Shown here piece by piece: positions 23,706 through 34,700 of a stretch of DNA of 64,000 nt. This stretch comes from Actinernus sp. WN-2022 (taxonomy: Eukaryota > Cnidaria > Anthozoa > Actiniaria > Actinernidae), in the NCBI GenBank assembly GCA_030867875.1, contig JAOWCC010001589.1:87505537-87569536 (forward strand), in the 5' to 3' direction. The notes under the pieces are model-generated. The model ran no database searches, had not been told where the DNA came from, and worked only from the letters and a program-made list of their open reading frames with translations. The number at the start of each line of letters is the position of its first letter. Within the stretch, counting starts at the first letter, position 1. The translations under genes and the position numbers were made by a program.

Positions 23706-25504
23706 ATCTTAATTTCGCTAGAACTTCTAACCTCAAATGTGAAGTTAAAAATCTCAAGGACGGAGGCGGTGTTATTGAAGACCAGGAAGAAATAGCAGAA
23801 CGATTCAATTCTCATTTTTCTAGTATTGCAGATAAGTTAAGGGCAACACTACCGCATATTGAATTTGACATCTCGAAGTTGGTGAACTTTGTTACGTCCA
23901 GAAAAGACCCGGAGGTATTATTCTCTGTTCCAGATATAACCGGTGGAAACGTCCTTCACATTTTAAAGAAGATCAGCCCAAATAAGGCCGCAGGTATCGA
24001 CAATTTAAGTGCGCGGATGATGCGTATTGCGGCCCCTGTCATCTCTCCAAGTGTTGCAAGGATGATAAATTATTCCATTTCATCCGGGACTTTCCCACAG
24101 CGCTGGAAGACTGCTAAAGTCACACCTTTGTTTAAAAGTGGTGACTCGAGTGATCCATCAAATTACCGGCCAATCTCGGTTTTGCCCGTTTTGTCCAAGG
24201 TCATAGAGCGACACGTGCATGACGTATTATACACCTTTCTGTGTGAAAATAACTTAATCTATTCCAGGCAGTCTGGATTTCGTAAGCAACATAATACTGA
24301 AACAGCTCTCATTAAGATCATTGATGAGCTGCTATCCAATTTAGATAATAACAAGGTCAGCGGTATCCTTCTTATTGACTACTGCAAGGCGTTTGACATG
24401 GTGGATCACCAAATCCTGCTCCAGAAGCTGAAGTGTTATGGCATAGTAGACCGCGAACACAGTTGGTTACAGTCATATCTCTCAAATAGAAAGCAAACTG
24501 TCTGCTTGGCGGGCCAGGAGTCCTCTGTTGTTTCTATGGAACATGGAGTGCCACAGAGCTCTATTCTGGGACCGCTATTGTTCATTATATTTATTAATGA
24601 CTTGCCGTTGCATGTCTCGTCGCAGACAGACCTGTATGCTGATGACACCACGGTGACAGCTTCTGCCGATTGTGGTTCTATGGTACACCTCGAAAGGGCA
24701 CTTAACACAGCTGTTGCTGAAGTCCAACTGTGGGCATCGGCTAATAAACTTCCCCTTAATGAGGATAAAACGAAAGTCTTGTTCATTACCGGTAAACGAC
24801 TTGCCTCTAGGATTGAAGAACATCCGAATATTACAGTTAATGGAAAGAAGCTTGCAAACGTTACTAGTGCTACCCTATTAGGTCTGGTGATTGATAGTCA
24901 TTTGTCATTTAACGATCACGTAGACAAACTCTGTAAGAAACTTTCCCAACGGATAGCATTACTAAGAAAAATAAGGTCATATTTACCTTTGCCACAAAGA
25001 ATTCTTTTTTATAACGCCATGATCCGACCAGTAATGAATTATGTAAGCGTTATATGGGCAGCTTGTGATAAAGAGTGTTTAGGCAGAGTACTGAAATTAC
25101 AGAAAAGAGCTGCAAGAGTAATTTTATTTGCAGATCGACTTTCACCATCGGTGCAACTGTTTAATAAACTGCGCTTGCTACCTTTTTATGAAGAGTCAAA
25201 AATAAGTAAATGTTCAATTGTATATAAGCGTATCCATGGCAACCTTCCATCCTACTTAATGGAGCAAATCAAGCTTAATAATCAATTACATGCCCGTAAC
25301 ACAAGATACTCTGGTATTAATGTGATTTGTCCCCGTTATTCTAGAGAAACTGAAGGAGGTAGAACATTTGCTGTTACTAGTTGTAAATTGTGGAACTCTC
25401 TACCATTAGATTTAAGGAAGCAAGACTCTTTACATTCTTTTAGACGTAACATGTGGAATCGAATTTTTAGTGAGCAGAAATTTATACATCATTTTGTTAT
25501 TTAA
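23654..25504 (+). CDS. LINE (non-LTR retrotransposon) reverse transcriptase ORF, 616 codons, uninterrupted
   Basis: This encodes the reverse transcriptase and C-terminal region of a CR1/L2/jockey-like ORF2. Visible RT motifs, in order, are NKAAGIDNLSARMM (about residues 115-128), YRPISVLPVLSKVIERH (about 173), the motif A region LLIDYCKAFDMVDH (catalytic Asp at about 242), PQSSILGPLLFIIFINDLP (about 300) and LYADDT (about 327-332). The thumb and C-terminal region end with LWNSLPLDLRKQDSLHSF. The apurinic endonuclease that should precede the RT is absent, so the copy is 5'-truncated. The first codons come from the flanking BEL remains, and the true element probably starts near 23706. Odd feature: motif B reads PQS where PQG is usual. 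No stop or frameshift interrupts it, so the copy is young. Confidence 0.92.
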   Translation: MTRACQPVAFHAQRLIHNLNFARTSNLKCEVKNLKDGGGVIEDQEEIAERFNSHFSSIADKLRATLPHIEFDISKLVNFVTSRKDPEVLFSVPDITGGNVLHILKKISPNKAAGIDNLSARMMRIAAPVISPSVARMINYSISSGTFPQRWKTAKVTPLFKSGDSSDPSNYRPISVLPVLSKVIERHVHDVLYTFLCENNLIYSRQSGFRKQHNTETALIKIIDELLSNLDNNKVSGILLIDYCKAFDMVDHQILLQKLKCYGIVDREHSWLQSYLSNRKQTVCLAGQESSVVSMEHGVPQSSILGPLLFIIFINDLPLHVSSQTDLYADDTTVTASADCGSMVHLERALNTAVAEVQLWASANKLPLNEDKTKVLFITGKRLASRIEEHPNITVNGKKLANVTSATLLGLVIDSHLSFNDHVDKLCKKLSQRIALLRKIRSYLPLPQRILFYNAMIRPVMNYVSVIWAACDKECLGRVLKLQKRAARVILFADRLSPSVQLFNKLRLLPFYEESKISKCSIVYKRIHGNLPSYLMEQIKLNNQLHARNTRYSGINVICPRYSRETEGGRTFAVTSCKLWNSLPLDLRKQDSLHSFRRNMWNRIFSEQKFIHHFVI

Positions 25505-25753
25505 TTCAATTTTATCCGTTATCTTTTCCTGTTGTCCATTTTTATACCTAGTCTAGTTTTATATATTCTTGCATTTTTATACTTAAATTTAGCTAGTTAT
25601 AGATTAGTAGTTTTTTAGATTTTAATATTGTATATGTAGAACGTAGAGCTTTTTATCACTGTTTGTATTTTAACTACTAGGAGGGCCACAAGTTTATTAG
25701 CGTTGCTATTATGTGTTACCCTCGCTAAATAAAGTCTTTATTATTATTATTAT
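23706..25753 (+). mobile_element. 5'-truncated LINE with TTA microsatellite tail
   Basis: It comprises the ORF above, a roughly 230-bp 3' UTR and a (TTA)n tail at about 25738-25753. The left junction is placed where BEL gag similarity stops. No clear target-site duplication was seen, as is common for CR1/L2-like elements. Confidence 0.75.
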
Positions 25754-26013
25754 AGGAATGTTTCTTGACAGTTCTTCTAACCAGGCGGCTTCCGTTTCAA
25801 AGTCTTTATCGTCTTCGATTAGCTGTGTCAATTCATCGTGCTTTTCAACCAAATCTGCATATGACTGTTCCACTTTCGTGAATGATTCTTTGATATCTTC
25901 TACAGCTCGTTTGCTTTCTATTCTATGAACCAGCGCTTTTCCCAAACGTGTTAGCGTTCCCTTTAATTGCGTTCCTTCATTTTAGCTTCGCGCGATCAAC
26001 TTCTTCGGACATT
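25754..26013 (-). pseudogene. BEL/Pao gag N-terminus, upstream of LINE insertion
   Basis: The minus strand starts MSEEVDRAKLK and, after a stop, continues as a helical segment with RLGKALVHRIESKRAVEDIK and later DKDFETEAAWLEE. This is typical of the coiled N-terminus of BEL/Pao gag. It stops abruptly at the LINE tail. Confidence 0.65.
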
Positions 26014-26039
26014 GTTCAACAGTTCAAACTCCTGTTTGG

Positions 26040-26332
26040 GACGTATTATGTATGTGCCGCGGGGGTGGGTCAGGGTTTTGAGCTCAGTTTGGGCAGGTAG
26101 GGTCAGGGTTTTGATCTGATTTGGGCAGATCAGGATCATAATTTGAATTTAATTTCGGTGCAGTCAGGGTCGAGGTTCAGTATTTTTTAGGTATCAGGGT
26201 TTTTTCCCCCCAAAAGGAGACAATCAAGGTTTTGGAGCTCGGATTTTTGGTCAAACAGGTCAGGATTTGAGCCTCTTGGCCTCACATACATACCCATTTT
26301 TCATGTAAGTACCCCCCCCCCCCCCCCCCCCC
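26040..26332. repeat. GGGTCAGGGTTTTGA-type motif array and poly-C
   Basis: Variants of GTCAGGGTTTTGA, CAGGATTTGA and CAAGGTTTTGGAGCT recur about seven times in one direction. They are followed by a 21-base C run (26312-26332). It is non-coding. Confidence 0.6.
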
Positions 26333-26379
26333 GGGTTTCCAATAGGGGCGTGCTTAAAATTTTTTTTTAAAAATACGAT

Positions 26380-26930
26380 GATGATAAATTACAATATGTT
26401 CCTAAGCTAATTCCTAAAATAAGCGTTGCATTAAGATATATCATGAATTTAATTACTCTAACTATCAAATAATATTTAATATTATACTTAGTCTAATGAA
26501 TAAGAAGATCATAAGAAATAATTAATGCCTAAAGCCAAGGGATAAAATGTTGTTGTTAAACAAAGCCAGCGACCCACAACCACGCACTTCATTGGGTACG
26601 GAGTTCCATAATTTTGCCCCATTATAGCTTAAGCTATTTTTTAGGAATTCTGTTCTTGGTAGTCCCTTTTTGGTAGAATTTCATAAATTGTAATTACTAT
26701 TGGTTGCATATGATTCCCTAAATATATTAGACAATCTACTTGGTGATAAATTATGAAGATTCTTAAACATTAATCTAGCCTTAATTTGGTTTCTACGTTC
26801 AGCGAGAGTAATCCAGTCAAGAGAGCGCAGGGCTATTTCTGACTGACCAGTTTCGTTTTCGCAGCGCGTGATTACCTTAGCGCACCTGTTTGGAAGCTTT
26901 TGCAAACGTTGGGCAAGGTCACTTCCCATA
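26380..26930 (-). mobile_element. 5'-truncated LINE 3' fragment
   Basis: The minus strand encodes the region after the RT of a LINE ORF2: LAQRLQKLPNRCAKVITR, LRSLDWITLAERRNQIKARL, and after a frame change [16 protein letters not shown] sequence. It begins directly after the ATT-repeat tail of the LINE at 26931-28210, so it joins that copy head to tail. Confidence 0.75.
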
Positions 26931-28210
26931 ATAATAATAATATTTATTTACCCACGATAAATTTACAGCGTTGCTGATGTGGTCGTGCTTATAACTACAC
27001 TATTCTACCTTAATAATGATAATAATAGTAATAATAAAATAATTAACTTATACTTACTCTATTCAGTTATTTACAGTAGTTCAGTGTTTCTTTTAAGAAT
27101 AATTTTAAAACTATTAAGTGATGCAGTTGACCTTAGGTCGTTATCGTAGTCGAAGTGGGGCTGAACCGTAAGGCGTTATATACAGATATCAGCGTATCAC
27201 GGTCTACAAAATATTTAAGCCTTTTGATACCACCAATTCCGGATGACACTTTGACACTTTCTTGGCAATTTCGTCAATATGTTTTTCCCATATGAGAAAT
27301 TCATCTATTTGTACACCTTACATTGACAGGATCACCGCAGATTACAACATTTGGTTCTACGGGAATATTATGTATTTTATGTCTAGATCCGATCAAGATG
27401 TACTCTGTTTTAGCTATATTCAGGCTTAGTTTATTTGCCGAGAGCCATTTCTTAATAGTAGTAAAGCCCCGCGTTGATAATTGTTTTGCTAACAGCCGTT
27501 AGGCTAGTATCATCTGCGAACAACCTAGGGGTAGTATGCTCGAGACAGTTTGGCAGGTCGTTCATATATAGTAAGAACAGGAGTGGACCAAGAATCAACC
27601 TTTGAGGGATTCCTCAGGTTATTTTTCTATGATCAGAGAGCTTGCCGTTTACCTGGCAAGTTTGCATTCTATTGTTTAAGTAAGACTTAATACGACTTAG
27701 GGCATGTCCTTTTATACCATAAGCCATGACTGTACCCAATAGAATCTCATGATGTATGGTATCAAACGCCCTTTTGAGATCAAGACAAATTACCAGGTTA
27801 TACAGGCCTCGATCCATGTTGATATACCAATCATTAGTACAATCCAGTAACGCAGATGCAGTGGAATGAAAATGGCGAAATCAAAATTGATATTCAAATA
27901 CTCAGATTCTCCGCATGTAAATATTCCATTAATTGTTCATATAAAATATTTTCGTATATTTTGCTTATCACTGGAAGTATCGATATTGGTCTATAATTGT
28001 CAAACATGTTTCGTGGATCTTTATAGTCACTCTAGCCACTTTCCATTCTGATGGGAAAGTTTGTGACGTTATTGATGTATTGGACATTTTCATGAGAGAT
28101 TGTGAAATTACTGGCGCTGCTACTTTAAGAACTTTAGCTGAATTTTTGTCGATTCCAGTTGCTTTAGATAAAGATAGGGAATTAAGTGGCTTGTAAACTT
28201 TAGGTGTACT
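26931..28210 (-). mobile_element. Decayed LINE with partial reverse transcriptase
   Basis: Minus-strand RT pieces occur in order: KATGIDKIPAKVLK near 28170, LVICLDLKRAFDTIHHEILL (27750-27800), QGLILGPLLF, LFADDTSLTAV (about 27500) and KTEYILIG. It then jumps to the ORF end DLRSTASLNSF near 27130 and a 3' UTR with an ATT-repeat tail. An internal stretch between the thumb and the C-terminus is deleted, and several frameshifts are present. It is inactive. Confidence 0.75.
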
Positions 28211-28265
28211 TATAGTTTTGAAATAAAAAATTATATTAGCTTCCTCAATAAAATCAATGTGGTTA

Positions 28266-28350
28266 GAGGTATAGCTTCCAGGTTAGCCTTATTGCCATAT
28301 AAATCTTCTGATAGCCGTAAACCACAGGTTGCCTTCGCCCTTTCATAGCT
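28266..28350 (-). pseudogene. Short BEL/Pao pol fragment
   Basis: Nearly the same sequence as about 18090-18195: GGTATAGCTTCCA, GTTAGCCTTATTG, CATATAAATC, GCCGTAAA, CACAGGTT and GCCCTTTCATAGCTGAT occur in the same order. It is a second copy of one piece of the BEL pol region. Confidence 0.7.
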
Positions 28351-28439
28351 GATGTGTTACATTATGAATAGGAGACCGCGTGGTCTTGAAATCTAATACT
28401 CTAACTTATTAAATGACAATCAAATGTTCGGCTAATGTT

Positions 28440-28620
28440 CTTGTAACTCTACAGAGTCAGGGAGGAGGGAGAATTGGCAAAACAAAATCAGGGAGGAGGG
28501 TGATCCAGAAAAACTAAGGAGGAGGAAGAATTTAGCATACAGGGAGGAGTGAGAAAATGGGATGTACATACATGCTCTAGGGAGAAATTTTAAAACTCAC
28601 TAGGGAGGAGGGAGAAATGT
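28440..28620. repeat. GGGAGGAGGGAGAA motif array
   Basis: Five or more copies of AGGGAGGAGGGAGAA or a shorter variant lie in one orientation, separated by A-rich spacers. The array ends just upstream of the DNAAF11 promoter. It is non-coding. Confidence 0.6.
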
Positions 28621-28661
28621 CGAAAAATATATGGCGGTGCGCCTATAGGTAAACTTGCTAT

Positions 28662-28675
28662 GTTTCTATAGTAAC
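28662..28675 (+). promoter_or_regulatory. RFX X-box upstream of DNAAF11
   Basis: GTTTCTATAGTAAC fits the X-box consensus RYYNYY-N(1-3)-RRNRAC exactly (GTTTCT, AT, AGTAAC). It lies 77 bp before the start codon. RFX factors control cilium genes through such sites across animals. A forkhead-like GTAAAC at 28649-28654 lies immediately upstream, which would suit FOXJ1. Binding is inferred. Confidence 0.65.
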
Positions 28676-28727
28676 GCTGCGTGTCAAGGCTTGGCTGCTT
28701 GGCTGCTTGGCTGCACCACAAAACAAG

Positions 28728-28739
28728 ATGGCGGACTGA
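28728..28739 (+). promoter_or_regulatory. Upstream mini-ORF within an AAGATGGCGG motif
   Basis: ACAAGATGGCGGACTGA carries the TISU/YY1-type AAGATGGCGG. Its ATG opens only ATG-GCG-GAC-TGA, ending 13 bp before the DNAAF11 start. It may mark the transcription start region or dampen translation; both are inferences. Confidence 0.5.
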
Positions 28740-28752
28740 GCAGATAAAAAAC

Positions 28753-28762
28753 ATGGTTCGAA
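28753..28762 (+). CDS. DNAAF11: DNAAF11 exon 1 (10 nt)
   Basis: ATGGTTCGAA is followed by the donor GTGAGT. It joins exon 2 to give M-V-R-I-T-E-G, equivalent to the vertebrate MGWITEDL start. It is a very short coding exon, accepted because the phase and the conserved next residues fit. Confidence 0.85.
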
Positions 28763-31700
28763 GTGAGTATGCTTAGAGCTGTACATAGACTTGTTTTTTT
28801 TCAAAATTTGAGACTAAAGCACTTTCCTTTCTTAATAACAGTTACAGAGGGTTTGTTGCGGAAGAGGGCTGAGCATAATAATTGCGAGATTCTCACATTG
28901 GAAGAGATCTCCCTGCACCAACAAGACATTGAAAAGTATGTTCTGACTTCTGTATAAATAATAAAGCCTAAATATTACAATGGGACTAATGTAACCGGGG
29001 CTACTTAGACAACGATAACTAAAAAATATATAAACACATTGCAAAACGAAAATAAAGCATTCCAAATCCTACAGTAGCATATCCACACGATTTCTTTCAT
29101 TCAAAAGACTTCGACTTCAAATTCAACTAGTCCACTAAATTTGCCTTTTACCAGATCGAAGCTCGAGCAAGTTGAAATGCTATTGTCTTGTATTCGACAA
29201 TGATTGGATTAAATAACCACAAGCTTAAGGTTGAATGCTTTGTTTCCATTTTGCAATGTGATTCTAACTCTAAGTGGCCCTGGTTACAGTACATAGTCAC
29301 ACAGTAATAGCTGATATTATGGTGGTGTCTATATGAATAGCAGATTCAGTGTTATTGATCCAAATGCCAACACCCTCTTAACAAGTGCAACTAATATAGA
29401 TACACAGTTTGAATAGCTTGAATAGTTTGAAGTTATTTTAATGATTAAGCTAGGTGAATACTCATTTAGCAACTCTAATGAAACATACATGTAAACACAT
29501 ATATGCATTCTGTCACAGTTTACAAACAAACATGGTACTAATCGCGATCGAGACTTCCCTGAGTATCAACACACACAACATTCTAAATGCTTTAAAATTC
29601 ACTAGAACACTCTGACAGTCCTTATAAATCTTGCTACACTAGTTTTGTATTAGCACAGAAAGTTTGGTTGTGATACATTCAATATGAAACCAAATATCAA
29701 AGTAACTCAACATTTCCTCATAAAAATATCTCGCCATCCTGTTTGACCTTGAGTGCCATTGATCCTCACGTAAAATCAAAAACATACCCCCTTACCTTTA
29801 TATAACCCCCTACCCCTTATCCCTGTAAAGTTAACTCACATAAAATGTTTCATTTAAATTCACCCTTTGGCTCGTGATGGTGAGTCAGTTGGTTAAAGGC
29901 CCAGTACGGACCTTGATGCTTTGCGCGCTTAAACGCTGGCCGCCATCTTTTGTCACAGTCGTAAATTGCTCTTTTTTCAACCGCTCTATGCAATCCACTT
30001 CCATCGGCCTTTTTTCTAATCAGACTCTCAGTATATTTATTTTCACATGTTGCCAAATTGTAAGGCATCATTTCTATAGCATTTTAAAGACATTTAGGTC
30101 GTAATGTAGGTGATTTTTTTTGTTACGAGCAATGCGATGTATGGTTATGGGGAAGGCATCGTGGCGAAACCGTCGGTAGGAAGACCACGTTAGCCTGGTT
30201 CTGTTCGGAAAATAAGACTTTGTTCTTCTGTATTTTACGGCCGGAATGAGAGGAAGTCGATGCTATAGAAGTGCAATGGATTTTATAAGCCGTAGTTTTT
30301 GATGAGCCGATGGGCATGATTTGGGAGTTTCAGTTTGTGAACATTTATGTGAACCCACAACAAACAGTCTGAACAACTATAAAGGTAAAATGACAGAATA
30401 CTGTTACGTTCATTAAAGCAATTTACCAGAGACTTTTTCTGAATTCAAAACTAAATAATTATTAAGTTGAAACATACTGGTACTGCTGTGCAAAAAAATT
30501 ATATATACATATGTAGTAAAAATATTGTAGGGTGCTGGAAGGATTTTGCAAGAATATAGCCCAAACATTTTGAGACACATTTACACTTGGCTACCACTAC
30601 CGTATACATGTATGCATTTCAGTGATCTGCTGAGAGGGACAATATTAGAAACTTCACATTATAGCAAAGTAATTTTATAAAAAATGTTGATTCTAACTAT
30701 GGAGTGGCAAATTGGAACAATTTGAGTGTTTATAATGCTAAAACTATAAACAAAGCAGGACAAGTGATTCTAAGTCCCAGCATCTAATTGGTAAGAGCAA
30801 CATTTAATTAAAGTTGGAAGTATAGTGGTTTTAATAAAATCAAGGGTACTGTACAGGCTGTTGCTCATTGTCACTGATATTTACTAGCAACACTGTCTAA
30901 TCTACATGTAAGTTTCAAGGTTAGTGTATTCGACTCAATGTACATGTACTGTAAATGAAGGGCTGTGTGTAAAAAGGGTGTAAGTGATTCTTAATCACAT
31001 TCTAAATTCTCCCTTAGAAAACAAAGAAATTGAAGGAGAATTTGATCAAGAGCCACTTACGCTCTTTTTGCACACAGCCCTTCAAATATACATAACTATT
31101 CTAAAATAATACAAAAAGTAGGTTTAAGATAAAAAAATTAAGATAATATGCATATCTAGACAAAGAGATACATGTAATATAGAGTACAGGAAATAATTGT
31201 AGCAAAAGCTAAACAATGTCCACAAATAAGCAATATTCTACTAGCAACAGGTGTAGGTTGTCACGAGATTTTACGCACACTGAAAAAAATCCACACACTT
31301 TCACTACATTCAATATTTACAACTCGCATGTTGATATTTACAGAGGGAGGAAAACCGGAGAACAACATTCAAAGCGTGGATGAGAATCAACAAACTGAAC
31401 TCCCACATAATGGTGTATCCGGGATTCGAACCCGAGTCACAATAGTGAGAGGCGAGCACTAATACACGCTGCACCACGCAGCTCTCACATAAGCCTAATA
31501 TACAGTCCTGGAGCCTGATTGAGCTAACCAGGATTAAGGGTTTGAAGGGTTTGTTAGTGCATTTCTAACTAGTAATATTAGAGTGCAGAATGACATGTTT
31601 TACCAAAAGAACCAGAATCCTCCGGATTAGATGCTAATCAGGCTTCAAACAAGGGCTCTGCGATATAGTTTTCAAGTTTTAGGAAAAAGGGATAAAATAC

Positions 31701-34700
31701 TTGAGAGATTAAAATAATATGACATATTGACCTTTTTAATATCCATAAAACTTCACAGTCCTATAAATTTTATCCTACCCTATTCATTTCTGGCCTTGTA
31801 GTCATAATACATGATCCCAGCTACCAGTACATTTACCTATTTAGAGGGGGTGGGGATGTGCAGCAAGAATGGTGTATGCGATTTGCTTTGGTATTTCAGA
31901 AGTTCTAATCGGAAAATAAATCAGAACAATATTATTACATGTACACTGTAACTAAGGTAACTCCAGTAGAATATAGCAAATTAATATTGCCTGGTTCAAA
32001 AAATACTATTGATTTTGAGGGTCAGTGTTATCTTCCCCCAGAATTTAAAAAACCATAAGTGTTTTTCGTGATCCAACGTTTCGCTGGAGCCAATCAGCTA
32101 TCTTAGGACCAATTTATTTGACATAATATATTGGATCCAAGCATTGTACCCAACCTGACCGAGGCCTGAGGTTATTCTCTAAGTGAAAGGAGGCCTTTGT
32201 TACATTTAATAAATCAGTAATTCATTAATATGTATATTTCTGATTTACCTGACTGAAGGGATATAGATACCTCTGGAAATCTGTTGCATATTTGGCAGTA
32301 TCCCACAGGTTGTATCACATTTTTTTTTCACTGCCATGTGCTGTATACGCACTCTGAACAGATTCCAGTTTTGCCACCAAAATATTGTGATGCAGCACAT
32401 GTGCCAAGTGAGGTGTGTTCTTTATTTAGTTTGGCATGGGATAAAATAGTTATGCAATGTTTTCTTCTGGTATGCCATGAATATTCCCCCCCCCCCCCCC
32501 CCAACTGCTAAATAATGTACGGTCCCTAAGGGCTTGTGTGTATACTGAAAAATCAAGTTACTAACATTTCAGGATTATATGCAATTAATAGGGGACTTTA
32601 ATAATCTTTGTGTGTCTGGAACAAGCTAAAAATATTCAATACAAAGTTGGTAGTCACTTTGTATTATTTGTATTTGCATTCATGTAGACACATAGAATCT
32701 GCGAACAAATGCAGGTTTAGTAAAACTAAAAGTGGAAACAATATAGATGATATTGATAACTAATTTCTTAGTCTTGATTTGTCCAGAAACCCATATAGCT
32801 GCATATACTGTGCTGTCATTGAGGTATCATAACTTTATCTTTCAAACACAGAGTTATGGCATTGGATTTTAATGCAGATCAACCTCCAAAATTTCCCGAT
32901 CTACACAAAATAATCTTTGAAAATGTGAAGGAGGTGATGAATGTCACCCTCTCTAAAGCAGACTATTCCCATTTATCTGCAAATATACCACAGTGGTGAT
33001 TATCTATTGCCCATTTCTTGGCAAAGTCCATACTTCCTCTTCCCACACTTAACCGCTTGAAGAAAACAATGTACACCCTTTTCCTGAAACAAATAGAAGA
33101 ATATTTCTTATCAAAGGTACAAAAAAAGGAAAGCAACCTAAAATATGACACTGGAGGTATAGTGTTCAATTTAATTAAACTACCACTGTCCAATTGTGCA
33201 CCTTTTACATTGTAGGGGAAGGGGGTGGCTATTAAAAAGTCCTGTGGGAAAGAGAAATGCTGAAAAGAGGAAGTGCATGCACATTAAAAACAATTCTGCA
33301 TACTCCAAGTGACTACAAATGACAATTTGTGCAAGATAAATATCCTCCAAGCCATTTCCTATATAATAAACAGCTTGCACTCAAATAATTTGCTTTTCTT
33401 TTGCCATGCAGCTAATGGAATAAATAATATTGCAGTAATCCTCTTGGGTAAACTGTACTGGAATAATGATGTAATGAACGATAGAGAAAATATGTGCTCC
33501 TCGTTGTCCCAAAACAACAACCTGAGCAATTTCTGGACAATTTGTACATCCTGTTCGAACCGCTAATTCCCCATAAAAGAATTTTATATTAAGAACAACG
33601 TAAAAATGGACAGATTGTGCTAAAACTAGTTGCCTTATTTTAGCTTACCTTATTTTTTAGCTTTGCTTCTGTCATATAAAGCTCAAAGGTTTTGATGCAT
33701 TTGGCCTTGTTCTCGCGTACACTTTATATACATGCAAGTACCCCTTCCTCCATTCGTGGCACATTGACTTTGGTACTGCACTTGGCTTTGTTATTATGGT
33801 TCTTAGGTAGTAAAAGGAAAAGGTAAACACCGACAGCGACCATTACGAATCAAAAGAATGAGTAAATTAAACTTTCGTTTTCTCCGGCCTGATTCTCACA
33901 AATGTTTACTTCGCCTGCAACAATGGAGCCGTAAGCACTCTAACTACGTTGTTAATCTTCTACCAACACCACACGATTGATAACGAAGAGTTGATTTATA
34001 CTAGTTTCCATGTTTTGCTAACATGTAAACAAATGTTCTACTTCGGCACAGAGACTTCGGCACAGAGAGAATCGCACGCGAGGCGAAAACAATGGAAGCC
34101 TCGGTTTCATGAAAATCAAAACAAAAACAGAGGCGCGCAAAGCACCAAGGTCCGTACTGGGCCTTTAAGTAAAAAAAAATCAGCGTTAGGGGGTCTATAT
34201 ATTCCAACTTTATTTAAAAACACGGAGAATTCTAACAGATACAATCTGATTTCCATAGAAGCCGTGTGGTAAAAAATATTCTAATTACAAAATTGCGATA
34301 TATCTAGGCTAAGCTAATATATTATAATTATGTTTTATTTACAATTTTTCTGGGTCATAAATGATTTAAATAATTATAAAAGATATCCTATCAAATGATA
34401 ACTACTAGATAAATAAATAAATAATTACATTAGTCACTAAGGAGAGTGGTGGTCGCAACTTGTTTCTTAAAAGAAACAAGAGACTTTGTTTCGCGTAGTT
34501 TGGCTGGAAGCCCATTCCATATTTTTGCACCATTGTATGATAAACTTTTTTTCAGGAATTCAGTTCTTGGTTGAGGGAGGCAAAGTTTTGTGTCAGATCC
34601 TCTTAAATTATAATGAGTCGAGTTTCCAACTGTTGTAAATAACTCGGTAAGGCCTGTTGGCGCGAAATTATTTCGGATTTTGTGCATAGTGACCGCTTTG

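Larger units (their letters stand above)
29897..34164. mobile_element. TTAA-flanked DNA transposon, 4.3 kb
   Basis: The terminal inverted repeats of about 36 bp (AGGCCCAGTACGGACCTTG and on) are flanked by TTAA on both sides (29893-29896 and 34165-34168), the target of piggyBac and Kolobok superfamilies. No transposase is readable in the interior. It holds a small MITE, a SINE head, a C17 run (32486-32502) and a degenerate coding-like block (32852-33116). Just inside the left end is CCGCCATCTTTT, the complement of an AAAAGATGGCGG motif. Confidence 0.7.

Noticed and set aside
33309..33566. Second exon of a dynein light chain ([10 protein letters not shown])
   Set aside because: The resemblance is limited to about ten residues, and every acceptor considered leads into an in-frame stop; kept only as a hint in the note on 32852-33116.
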